Source of the DNA: Nocardia sp. NBC_00416
Lineage (GTDB): Bacteria > Actinomycetota > Actinomycetes > Mycobacteriales > Mycobacteriaceae
Length of the DNA stretch: 64,000 nucleotides
Direction of reading: 5' to 3'
NCBI RefSeq assembly: GCF_036032445.1
Contig: NZ_CP107932.1
Span: 6,078,501-6,142,500 of the forward strand
Shown here: piece by piece, positions 8,608 to 18,200 of the stretch
Layout of the letters: each line of letters starts with the position of its first letter
Numbering within the stretch: position 1 is the stretch's first letter
The notes under the pieces: generated by a model
Database searches by the model: none
What the model was told of the DNA's origin: nothing
What the model saw: only the letters and a program-made list of their open reading frames with translations
Position numbers and translations under genes: made by a program

Positions 8608-10110
8608 GTGCCAGCACAGCTGACCACCCGTGCCCAGGTCAACGGGTACCGTTTTCTGTTGCGTCGTCTCGACCACGCGCTGGTCCGGCGCGATGTGCGG
8701 ATGTTGCACGATCCCATGCGATCCCAGATCCGCTCGCTGCTGGTCGGGCTGGTGCTGGGCATCTTGATCGTCGCCGGTTCCGCCATTCTGGCGCTCCTGC
8801 GCCCCCAGGGCGCGATCGGCGATGCGCTCATCGTCTCCGGAAAATCCAGTGGCGCGCTCTACGTCGTGGTGAACAAAGAAGACGGCAGCCAGACCCTGCA
8901 CCCGGTGCTCAACCTGGCCTCCGCGCGGCTGATCACGGGCAGCAACGCCGAACCGCACGCGGTGCAGGACGACAAACTGGGCAGCCTGCCCCGCGGCCCC
9001 CTGCTCGGAATCCCGGGTGCGCCCGCCGCCCTGCCGGGTTCGGCGCAGGGCTCGGATTCGCACTGGTCGCTGTGCGAGACGATCGAGCTGTCCGCGGGCG
9101 GTAGCGCGGCCTCGGCCGCCGGGGCCACCACCACGGTGGTCGCGGGCCGGCCCGAACTGACCGACCGTATCCGCGCCGCCGATCCCTCCGAAGCGCTGCT
9201 GGTGCGCCGGGACGACAAAACCTATCTGATCTACGACGGCAAACGCGCGGAAGTCGATCCGAACGATTCGGTGCTGTCGCGTGCGCTCGACCTGCCCGCC
9301 CATCGGCCGCGACCGGTCGGAACCGGATTCCTCGGCGCCACCACCCAGGTGCCCGCACTGCAGGCGCCGCCCATCGATCGGGCGGGGGAGCCGGGCCCCG
9401 GGCCGCTGGCCGATGTTCCGATCGGCGGCATCATCTCGGTGGCCGGGATGGCCGAGGACGCCGGACCCGAGATGTATGTCGTCCTCACCGACGGCGTGCA
9501 ACCGGTATCCCCCTTCGCCGCCGAGGTGATCCGCTACGCCGACTCACACGGTATGAGTCAGGTCGCGGTAGTCCCGCCGGATGTGCTCGACCAGGTTCCG
9601 GTGGTGCGCCGCCTGCCGATCGACGATTTCCCGTCGCAGATCCCGCAGGTGGTCGAACCGGAGGACGGACCGGTCACCTGCATCACCTGGGCGAAATCGC
9701 CCGGTACCGCGCCGGCCGGGAAGGGAGCCGGCGAGAGTCCGGCGGAGCGGGCCACCGCCGGGCTGCTCATCGGAAGCCGGTTGCCGATCGCGGAGTCCGC
9801 CGCACCGGTGCGCCTGGCCACCGCCGACAGCAGCGGCGACCGGGTCGACCAGGTGTATCTCGCGCCCACACATGGTGAGTATGTGCAGATCACCGGCCTG
9901 GAGCCCGGGAGCCCACGGCGCGGCAGCCTCTTCTACGTCGCGGACAACGGGATCCGCTACGGCGTACCGGACCCGGCTACCGCGGAGGTGCTGGGACTGG
10001 GCAGCACACCACATCTGGCGCCCTGGGCGATCGTCGGTCAGCTCGTCCCCGGGCCCAACCTGGATTCGAAGGAAGCCCTGGTCAGCCACGATTCGCTGAC
10101 CGAAGGCTGA
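8608..10110 (+). CDS. eccB: Type VII secretion protein EccB (locus 1)
   Basis: The 500-residue product has the EccB layout: a short cytosolic N terminus with QVNGYRFLLRRLDHALVRRD and MLHDPMRSQ, one membrane segment (about residues 43-64), and a large periplasmic region with ASARLITG, GIPGAP and two conserved Cys (LCETIEL, VTCITW). EccB is the periplasmic scaffold of the ESX core complex. The GTG start has GGAG six bases upstream. Divergent from eccE, and convergent with eccA across a GC-rich repeat. Confidence 0.95.
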   Translation: MPAQLTTRAQVNGYRFLLRRLDHALVRRDVRMLHDPMRSQIRSLLVGLVLGILIVAGSAILALLRPQGAIGDALIVSGKSSGALYVVVNKEDGSQTLHPVLNLASARLITGSNAEPHAVQDDKLGSLPRGPLLGIPGAPAALPGSAQGSDSHWSLCETIELSAGGSAASAAGATTTVVAGRPELTDRIRAADPSEALLVRRDDKTYLIYDGKRAEVDPNDSVLSRALDLPAHRPRPVGTGFLGATTQVPALQAPPIDRAGEPGPGPLADVPIGGIISVAGMAEDAGPEMYVVLTDGVQPVSPFAAEVIRYADSHGMSQVAVVPPDVLDQVPVVRRLPIDDFPSQIPQVVEPEDGPVTCITWAKSPGTAPAGKGAGESPAERATAGLLIGSRLPIAESAAPVRLATADSSGDRVDQVYLAPTHGEYVQITGLEPGSPRRGSLFYVADNGIRYGVPDPATAEVLGLGSTPHLAPWAIVGQLVPGPNLDSKEALVSHDSLTEG

Positions 10111-10139
10111 TTCCGGACCGCACGCGGACCCGCCGCGCC

Positions 10140-10191
10140 GACGGGCGGCGCCGACGGGCGGCGCCGACGGGCGGCGCCGACGGGCGGCGCC
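10140..10191. repeat. Four perfect 13-bp tandem repeats between eccB and eccA
   Basis: The unit GACGGGCGGCGCC occurs four times with no mismatch. GGCGCC at each junction is self-complementary, so neighbouring units can form GGCGCC hairpins with 7-nt loops. The array fills the 85-bp gap between the eccB and eccA stops and may act as a bidirectional terminator. It is too short and spacer-free to be a CRISPR array. Confidence 0.85.
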
Positions 10192-10195
10192 GAAA

Positions 10196-12031
10196 CTATT
10201 GCTCGGTCCAGCCGATGTTCAGCGAATCCAGAACGGTCCCCAGCGCGAGCCGCATATCCGGTTCCTCGATACGCCGCAGCACCGCTTCGTCGATCTCGGT
10301 GAGATCCAGTGATTCGTCGTTGGCCAGCCGGAACTCCCGTTCCTCCTCGGCCGCCTCGATCACATTGCGGATGAACCGGCCGTTACCGGCCATATCCACC
10401 CCGCGGCGGGGTTGCCCGCTCTGGTCGGTGCTCTCCATCGCGTACAGGTGATCGCACGCTCGGATCAGCACTTTCAGTGCTTCCTCGGACACATCCGAAT
10501 CGCGTTTCTTCGCGATGACCTCGGCGATCTGTCCCAGTTCGGTGGCGCTGTAGGAGGGGAACTGCAGACGCTTGGCGAACCGGGAGGCCAAGCCGTCGTT
10601 GGCGGTCAGCAGCCGGTCGATCTCACCGTCGTATCCGGCGATGATGACCACCAGGCGGTCACGGTCGTTCTCCATCCGGGCCAGCAGCGTATCGACTGCT
10701 TCCCGGCCGAATGCGTCGCCGCCCGAGAGACCGGTCTGGATCAGGGTGTAGGCCTCGTCGATGAAGAGCACGCCGTCCATCGCGCTGTCGATCAGCTTGC
10801 CGGTCTTGATGGCGGTGCTGCCCAGATGTTCCCCGACGAAATCCGCGCGTTTGGCCTCGATCATCTTCTCGGTTCGCAGCAGGCCCAGGCCGCAGTAGAT
10901 CTTGGCGACCACCCGGGCGATGGTGGTCTTACCGGTGCCGGGAGGTCCGGTGAACGCCAGATGCTGGCCGCGCGGCGCACTGGCCATACCCTTCCCGGCC
11001 CGGATCTTGGCCAGCTGCGCGGTGGACTGCAGTTTGGCGACCTGGGTTTTCACCGAGGCCAGCCCGATCTGGGCATCCAGCTCGGCCCGGGCATCGGTCA
11101 GCGTCTCCTTGGCCCGGTCCTGCACTTCGGCCCGGTTCATCTGCTCCATCGTCGGCGAGGAGGCAGGGTCCCATTTATCGGTGCGCGCCGCGATCACTTC
11201 GCGATTGGTGACCGTGACCCGGAATGTGCGGTCGCGCATCGCCGAAGCGTTGGCGTCGAAATCCGGGGCCTGCGAGTACACCTTCTCGAACAGCGCCTGG
11301 GCCTCGGCTTCGCTGCCGGTTTCGCGTAGGCACAGCCCGCGGCAGAACATGGCGGTGGAGCGGGCCGCCGGAATCGGTCCCTGTTCGGCGGCCTGCATGC
11401 GGCGGATCGATTCGGCGAACAGGCCCAGTTGGGCACAGGCGGTGCCGACCATGACATGCGCGCCGGCCGCCAGATAGGGGTCGTCCCAGTCCGCGGAGGC
11501 AGCGAGCACCGTCATCACATCGGGCCAGCGCTGCGTGGTGTAGTGCAACACCCCGCGCACATAGGCGGCGATCCGGTTGTCGGACTCGCGTTCCGGGTCG
11601 CTGAGCTGGCCTTTCCGGTATTCGTCCGCGTGGTCCAGCGCGCGCTCGGCCTCGTCGAAATCCTTGTCGGCGATGAGCTGAGCGGCCCAGGCCAGCGAGA
11701 TCTCGGTCTTACTGGACAGCGGGTAATCGATGTAGAGCCCCGGCTGGAATCGGCCCGCGAGCTCCCGGGGGCGCAGGCCCACCCGGCGCTGCTCGCGGTA
11801 GATGGTGCTGTCACTGGTCTTGTACAGATTGAACAGGACGTCTTTGGTGAGTTCGCCGGCGGCCGCCCGGCCCAGCCACGCGTCGCACATCCCCGGATCC
11901 CATTCGGTGGCCCGCTGGAACGCCAGCTTGGCGTACTCGAGGTCGCGCGCGGACTCCTGGCCTTCGATGGACAATCCGAGCGACAGAACTCCGGCGTCGA
12001 ATGCGCGTTGGGCTTGGCGGTTGCCGGTCAT
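10196..12031 (-). CDS. eccA: Type VII secretion AAA+ ATPase EccA
   Basis: Cytosolic AAA+ (CbbX-type) ATPase thought to act on substrate-chaperone complexes. The 611-residue product has an N-terminal TPR-like helical half (about residues 1-290), then the ATPase half with Walker A GPPGTGKTTIAR, Walker B GVLFIDEAY, the sensor region VVIIAGYDGE, and GLASRFAKRLQFPSY. Start ATG 12031 has GGGGAG at good spacing. EccA is usual in ESX-1, 2, 3 and 5 but is not part of classical ESX-4. It is transcribed opposite to eccB and eccD. Confidence 0.95.
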   Translation of the reverse strand: MTGNRQAQRAFDAGVLSLGLSIEGQESARDLEYAKLAFQRATEWDPGMCDAWLGRAAAGELTKDVLFNLYKTSDSTIYREQRRVGLRPRELAGRFQPGLYIDYPLSSKTEISLAWAAQLIADKDFDEAERALDHADEYRKGQLSDPERESDNRIAAYVRGVLHYTTQRWPDVMTVLAASADWDDPYLAAGAHVMVGTACAQLGLFAESIRRMQAAEQGPIPAARSTAMFCRGLCLRETGSEAEAQALFEKVYSQAPDFDANASAMRDRTFRVTVTNREVIAARTDKWDPASSPTMEQMNRAEVQDRAKETLTDARAELDAQIGLASVKTQVAKLQSTAQLAKIRAGKGMASAPRGQHLAFTGPPGTGKTTIARVVAKIYCGLGLLRTEKMIEAKRADFVGEHLGSTAIKTGKLIDSAMDGVLFIDEAYTLIQTGLSGGDAFGREAVDTLLARMENDRDRLVVIIAGYDGEIDRLLTANDGLASRFAKRLQFPSYSATELGQIAEVIAKKRDSDVSEEALKVLIRACDHLYAMESTDQSGQPRRGVDMAGNGRFIRNVIEAAEEEREFRLANDESLDLTEIDEAVLRRIEEPDMRLALGTVLDSLNIGWTEQ

Positions 12032-12311
12032 TGCAGTCGCTCCCCGAATTCTTGGGTCGGCCGAAAGAGAACGTTATCTGGATACCAGACTACCGATCGC
12101 GCCTGCCTCGGCGCTCCGTTACATTGGGTGGGAGTTGTCGGGAGACCGCGACACGAAGTCCTCCGAGCGAGAGTTCACGACCAGTGCTGAAGTTGTTCAC
12201 GCAGACCGTGTTCCGCGGTTCCCTGCTTGTCGGAATATGAAAAGTGTGTGGCGGATAGATGGATAGTCGGCAACCAGGGCCGGAAAAGCTGATCGGGATG
12301 TGGGTGCGGCG
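12032..12311. other. eccA/eccD divergent intergenic region
   Basis: This 280-bp gap must contain promoters for eccA (minus) and eccD-mycP-eccC (plus). Four GTTC tetramers occur between about 12170 and 12225, including GTTCACG twice. I did not find the ACnGTACnGT palindrome here, and I cannot assign -35/-10 boxes with confidence. Confidence 0.4.
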
Positions 12312-13799
12312 ATGAGTACACCGGTCGATTCGTTCAGCGCGAGTCGAGCGCAGGAACCGGAATTGTGCAGGGTATCGGTCATCGGCGGGAACACCCAGGT
12401 CGATGTGGGCCTGCCCGCGACGGTTCCGATCGCCGGTTTCATCGGCGACCTGGTGGCGTTGATCGAATCGCGCAGCCCGAACCTACCGGACGAGGACGAG
12501 GACTCGGGTCCGCTCGCTGCCCAGCACTGGACCCTGGCCCGGCTGGGCCGGGAGGCGATCGCGCCGAGTCGCACCCTCACCGAGGCCGAGGTCTACGACG
12601 GTGAACTGCTGGTCCTGCGGTCGGTGAGCGCCAAGGAAGCGCCCGCGCTGTTCGACGATGTGATCGACGCGGTGTCCCGGCTGACCGCCGAGGAGTTCAC
12701 CGGCTGGTCCGGGAACGCCGCCCGCTGGATGGGTTTGGTGGCCTCGGCGCTCACCGTTCTCACCACGCTCTTGGTGCTGGCCGTATCGCGTGGGTCCGGC
12801 GACCCGCTCACACCGGCTTTCGCGCTGCTCGGCTCGGGACTCGCCGCGCTGGTCGCGGCCGGGATCACCGCCCGCAGGTACCGCGACGAACTCACCGCCT
12901 CCTGGCTTTCGGCCGATGGGTTGATGCTCTTGTTCGGCGGCGCCGGGCTGCTGGTGCCGGGCGCCCTGGGCAGTCCGCATCTGCTGCTGGGCAGTTCGGT
13001 CGTGCTGGTGGCGGCGATCCTGGGCTATCGGCTCACCGGCGTGGCCGCGACCCTGTTCTCCGGCGCCGCGGCCGCTGCCGTGATCGCGTTGACCACCGCG
13101 GTGATCTACCTGATCTGGCATCCGGGCCTACCGAAGGTGGCGGCCGGACTGCTGGTGGCCGGGATCATGCTCCTGTCGGCGGTGCCGCGGCTGGCCGCCC
13201 TCGCGGCCCGGTTGCCGATCCCGCCTGTGCCGACCGCCGGCGCCGCCATCGATCCGGCGGATCACGAACCGCGTCCGACCATCGAAGGTATCGGCGCGAT
13301 CGGCGCCACCGCGCTGCCCTCGGCCGCCGGCCTCGGCGAACGTGCCCGCGCGGCCAATCGATTCCAGACCGGCCTGATCGTCGCCTGCACCGCGAGCACG
13401 GTCATCGGTGCATTCGGGGTCGCCGATCCGCTGGGCTCCTACCGCTGGCAGGGCATCGCGCTGGCGGTCATCACCGCGGTCATCTTGTCGCTGCGCGGTC
13501 GCTCCTTCGCCGATATCACTCAAGCCGCCACCCTGATCGGCGGCGCGTGCGTGACCCTCGTGGCGCTGATCGTCGGGTTGTCCCTCGGCGACAGCGATCT
13601 CATCCTGGGCTGCGCGGCGATTCTGCTGGCCTTCACTCTCGGCGTGATCGGATTCGGCGTGATCGGGCCGCATATCGAGGTGACTCCGGTGGTTCGGCGG
13701 GGGATCGAACTCTTCGAATATGCGCTGATCGTGGCGGTGATCCCGCTGGTGCTCTGGGTGATGGGCGTCTACGGTATGGCCAGGAACCTGAGCATATGA
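12312..13799 (+). CDS. eccD: Type VII secretion integral membrane protein EccD (locus 1)
   Basis: The 495-residue product starts with a ubiquitin-like domain (about residues 1-95: CRVSVIGGNTQVDVGLPATVP to YDGELLVLRS) followed by roughly eleven membrane helices from about residue 130 to the end. EccD forms most of the membrane vestibule of the ESX core complex. I prefer ATG 12312; a GTG at 12300 is possible. The stop overlaps the mycP ATG by four bases, indicating coupled translation. Confidence 0.93.
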   Translation: MSTPVDSFSASRAQEPELCRVSVIGGNTQVDVGLPATVPIAGFIGDLVALIESRSPNLPDEDEDSGPLAAQHWTLARLGREAIAPSRTLTEAEVYDGELLVLRSVSAKEAPALFDDVIDAVSRLTAEEFTGWSGNAARWMGLVASALTVLTTLLVLAVSRGSGDPLTPAFALLGSGLAALVAAGITARRYRDELTASWLSADGLMLLFGGAGLLVPGALGSPHLLLGSSVVLVAAILGYRLTGVAATLFSGAAAAAVIALTTAVIYLIWHPGLPKVAAGLLVAGIMLLSAVPRLAALAARLPIPPVPTAGAAIDPADHEPRPTIEGIGAIGATALPSAAGLGERARAANRFQTGLIVACTASTVIGAFGVADPLGSYRWQGIALAVITAVILSLRGRSFADITQAATLIGGACVTLVALIVGLSLGDSDLILGCAAILLAFTLGVIGFGVIGPHIEVTPVVRRGIELFEYALIVAVIPLVLWVMGVYGMARNLSI

Positions 13800-15208
13800 G
13801 TGCTCGCCCGCTGCGTCGTGGACTGTTGCGGCTGGTGTGCGCCGCCGGAGTGCTCGGCGCGACGGCCGTGCTGCCCGGTCCGGTCGTCTCGGCCGTACCG
13901 CAGCCCGCGATCGACCCGGGTGCGCTGGGGGCGGCGCAGGCGATCAGCGGCAGGCCCGCCCCGCTCGAACCCACCGAACAACGGGCGATCTGCGCCGAAC
14001 CCCTGCTCACCGGTGCGCCGCCGTCCGAACCGCCGATGGCCCAGCAGGTCCTCGACCTGCCGGCCGCGTGGCAGTTCAGCCGCGGCGCCGGGCAGAAGGT
14101 CGCCGTTATCGATACCGGGGTGAACCGGCATCCCCGGTTGCCTCGGCTGCAGGCGGGCGGTGACTATGTCTCCGATACCGACGGCACCGTCGACTGCGAC
14201 GGGCACGGCACTCTGGTCGCCGGGATCATCGGCGGGCAGCCGGCTCCCGGCGATGCTTTCTCCGGGGTCGCGCCCGATGCCGAGATCCTGGCGATCCGCC
14301 AGCTGAGCCTGGCGTACGAGAAGAAGGACAACAACAACCGCGACGCGCCCGGCAAGATCAGCCCCGAGGGGTACGGCACGGTCTTCACCTTGGCCGGCGC
14401 GGTGGTCCGGGCCGTGGATATGGGCGCCACCGTCATCAATATCTCCGAAGTGGCCTGTACCCAGGCCGGACTCGATACCGCCGACGGCACCCTGGGGGCC
14501 GCGGTGAAATACGCGTTCGACCGCAATGTGGTGGTGGTGGCCGCGGCCGGAAACCTGCAGAGCGACGGCGCCTGCCGCAGCCAGAACTCGGGTTCGGGTT
14601 GGGGCGCGGTCTCCACGGTGGCCAGTCCGGCCTGGTTCTCGCCGTATGTGCTGGCGGTGGGGTCGGTGGACCCGACCGGCCAGGTCTCCGAACTCTCCCT
14701 GAACGGACCGTGGGTGCAGGTGGCCGCCATCGGCCGCGATATCGTCTCGCTGGACAGCAAACCGGGTGCTACCGGGCTGGTCAACGGCGTGCAGACCACC
14801 GAGGGGATCCGCTCCGTGGAGGGCACCAGTTTCGCCGCGCCCTATGTGGCCGGCTTGGCGGCGCTGGTCCGTTCGCGTTTTCCCGAGCTCACCGCCGGTC
14901 AGGTCATGGACCGGATCACCCGCACCGCGCACGGTCCGGGCACCGGCCGCGACGACCGGATCGGGCACGGGCTGATCGATCCGCTGGCCGCGCTGACCGC
15001 CGAACTCCCGGTCGAACCGGTCGGTGTCGGTGCAGCAGCGGCCGCACCGATCGCGGCCCCCGTCCATCCGCCCGGTCCCGATCCGCGCCAGCGCTGGATC
15101 GCGATCGCCGGGTCGGTGATCTGCCTGTCCGGCCTCGCCATCGGCGCCGCGGTGGCGTATCCGTTCCGGCGGCCGCGGCGTGAACTGGGCGGGGAATTGG
15201 ACCCCTAG
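13796..15208 (+). CDS. mycP: Type VII secretion mycosin, subtilisin-like protease (locus 1)
   Basis: Membrane-anchored S8 serine protease that supports ESX complex integrity. The 470-residue product has a signal peptide (about residues 1-32), catalytic D106 (VIDTGV), H137 (DGHGT), oxyanion N253 (AAAGN) and S345 (GTSFAAP), a Pro-rich linker and a C-terminal membrane anchor (IAGSVICLSGLAIGAAVAY) with a short basic tail. The start overlaps the eccD stop (ATGA). All catalytic residues are intact. Confidence 0.95.
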   Translation: MSARPLRRGLLRLVCAAGVLGATAVLPGPVVSAVPQPAIDPGALGAAQAISGRPAPLEPTEQRAICAEPLLTGAPPSEPPMAQQVLDLPAAWQFSRGAGQKVAVIDTGVNRHPRLPRLQAGGDYVSDTDGTVDCDGHGTLVAGIIGGQPAPGDAFSGVAPDAEILAIRQLSLAYEKKDNNNRDAPGKISPEGYGTVFTLAGAVVRAVDMGATVINISEVACTQAGLDTADGTLGAAVKYAFDRNVVVVAAAGNLQSDGACRSQNSGSGWGAVSTVASPAWFSPYVLAVGSVDPTGQVSELSLNGPWVQVAAIGRDIVSLDSKPGATGLVNGVQTTEGIRSVEGTSFAAPYVAGLAALVRSRFPELTAGQVMDRITRTAHGPGTGRDDRIGHGLIDPLAALTAELPVEPVGVGAAAAAPIAAPVHPPGPDPRQRWIAIAGSVICLSGLAIGAAVAYPFRRPRRELGGELDP

Positions 15209-15252
15209 CGCGGCCCCGCACCCACCGTTCGTCGCCGATCGAAGAAGGAACC

Positions 15253-18200
15253 ATGGCTACCGAAGGCTTCGTGCGCCGCCCCCGTATCGCCCCGCCCCGG
15301 GCTCCCGGCGGTGAGGTGGCGTTGACCGCGCCCCCGGAGGTTCCGCGCGCCGTCCCGGCGCCACTGATGACGAAGATCATGCCGGTGGTCATGGTGGTCA
15401 TGGTGGTCGGGATGATCGGGATGATGGCCATGATGGGCCGGAACCTGCTCGCCAACCCCTTCATGATGATGTTCCCGATGATGATGATCATGTCGATGGT
15501 GGGCATGATGGCGGGCTTCCGCGGCGGTGGGGGCAAACGCGCGGTCGAACTCAACGAGGAACGTAAGGACTACTTCCGGTATCTGGACCAGGTCCGCCGG
15601 GATGTGCGCCGCACCGGCGGCAAACAGCTCGAATCGCTCGAGTGGAGCCACCCCGAACCCGCCGACCTGCCGTCGCTGGTGGGTACTCGCCGGATGTGGG
15701 AGCGCCGCCCCAACGACCCCGATTTCGGTCATGTCCGGGTCGGGGTGGGCAGTCACCGCCTCGCCACCAAACTCGCCCGCCCGGAAACCGGCCCGCTCGA
15801 GGATCTGGAGCCGGTGTCCACGGTGGCGCTGCGCCGGTTCGTACGTACCCACTCGGTGGTGCACCGGTTGCCGACCGCGGTGTCGCTGCGCGCCTTCCCG
15901 GCTATCAACATCGGTGGCGATCCCGGCGAATCGCACACCCTGGTGCGTGCCATGCTCATGGAACTGGCGACGTTCCACGGCCCGGACCACCTGGCCATCG
16001 CGGTGGTCTGCAGCGACCCCGACGCACCGATCTGGTCCTGGGCGAAATGGCTGCCCCATCTGCAGCATCCGACCCAGCGCGACGGTATGGGCACGGTGCG
16101 GATGATGTACCAGTCGCTGGGTGAGCTGGAGACCGCGCTCTCGGCCGAACTGATCGAGCGGGGCCGCTTCATGCGCAACCCGCAGCCGACCCAGGGGCGG
16201 CTGCACCTGGTTGTCGTGATCGACGACGGCTACGTCAGCGGCAATGAGCGGCTGGTCGCCGAATCGGGCCTGGACTCGGTGACCGTACTGGATCTCACCG
16301 CCCCCGAGACCGGTCTGGCGGCGCGGCGCGGCCTGCAACTGGTCTGTGCGGACGCCGAGGTCTCGGCGAAGAGCGCGGCCGGGGTGGAGCGTTTCGCCAC
16401 GGCCGACGAGGTGAGCACCGCCGAGGCCGAATCGTTTTCGCGGGCGCTGGCCCGATACCGGTTGGCGACCGCGGCGCAGATCGTGAGTCTGGGCGAGGGC
16501 ACCACCGCCGACCCCGGACTGATGGCCTTGCTGAAGATCTCCGACGCCGCGCAGATCGACCCGGCCCGGGTGTGGCGTCCGCGTACCGCCCGGGAACGGT
16601 TGCGAGTGCCGATCGGCATCACTCCCGACGGCACACCGGTCGAGATCGATATCAAGGAGTCCGCGGAGAACGGTATGGGTCCGCACGGTCTGTGCATCGG
16701 CGCGACCGGTTCGGGTAAATCGGAATTCCTGCGCACGCTGGTGCTCTCGCTGGTGGCGACCCATTCTCCCGACGCGCTGAACCTGGTCCTGGTCGACTTC
16801 AAGGGCGGCGCGACCTTCCTGGGTCTCGATCCGCTGCCGCATGTCGCGGCGGTGATCACCAACCTGGAAGAGGAACTCTCCCTGGTCGACCGTATGAAAG
16901 ACGCGTTGGCCGGTGAGATGAACCGCCGCCAGGAACTGCTGCGGTCCTCCGGCAACTACGCCAATGTGACCGATTACGAGAAAGCGCGCGCCGCCGGTGT
17001 TCCGCTGGACCCGCTACCGGCCCTGTTCGTCGTCGTCGACGAGTTCTCCGAACTGCTGTCACAGAAACCGGATTTCGCGGAACTGTTCGTGATGATCGGC
17101 CGCCTCGGCCGGTCGCTGCACGTCCATCTGTTGTTGGCCTCGCAGCGACTCGAGGAGAACAAACTCCGCGGCCTGGAATCCCATCTGTCGTACCGGATCG
17201 GCCTGCGTACCTTCTCGGCCAACGAGTCGCGGGCCGTGCTGGGTATCACCGACGCTTACCATCTGCCCAGTGTCCCCGGCTCGGGCTACCTGAAGAGCGA
17301 CGCCTCCGACCCGTTGCGTTTCAACGCCAGCTATGTTTCCGGTCAGTACGAGGCGCCCCACGGGACGGTCACCGGGGAGGACGGCAGCCCGCTCGCCCGG
17401 CAGCGCCCGGCGATGTTCACCGCGGCGCCGGTCGAGTTGCCCGAGATCCCGGTGGACGACCAGGCGTCGCCGGCCGCGGGGAATCCGCTGCTCGAACTGC
17501 CGCCACCGCCCTCGCAGATGTCGGCCGCCGCCCTGGAGGGCGAGGGCGTACCGGACTCCCTGCTCGACGTCGTCGTGAAGCGGCTGACCGGGCACGGCCG
17601 GCCCGCCCACGAGGTGTGGCTGCCGCCGCTGGACGAGTCGCCCACGGTGGATATGCTGCTGCCGGAGCCCGATTGGCGGTCGCCGGTCAATCGGCACGGC
17701 CAGTTGTGGATGCCGATCGGCGTCATCGACAAACCGTACGAGCAGCGCCGCGATGTGCTCACCATCAATCTGGCCGGTTCGCAGGGCAATGTCGCGGTGG
17801 TGGGCGGTCCGCAGTCAGGTAAGTCGACGACGCTGCGGGCCATCATCATGGCGGCCGCCGCCACGCACACCCCCGAACAAGTACAGATCTACTGCCTGGA
17901 TTTCGGTGGCGGCAGTATGACCGGTCTCGTCGGGATTCCCCATGTCGGTTCGGTGGCCGGGCGGCTCGACGGCGACCGGGTCCGCCGGACCATCGCCGAA
18001 CTCACCTCGCTCATGCGTCAGCGTGAAGAGCGGTTCGCCGAGCACGGCATCGAGTCCATGGCCGAATATCGCCGCCGGAAGTTCGCCGCTCTGCAACAGG
18101 GCATCACCGACCCGTTCCCCGAGGACGCGTTCGGCGATGTGTTCCTGGTGATCGACGGCTGGATGGCGATGCGGGAGGAATTCGACGTCCTGGAGCCGCA

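Noticed and set aside
10140..10191. CRISPR array
   Set aside because: The 13-bp units are directly adjacent with no spacers, and no cas genes are present.
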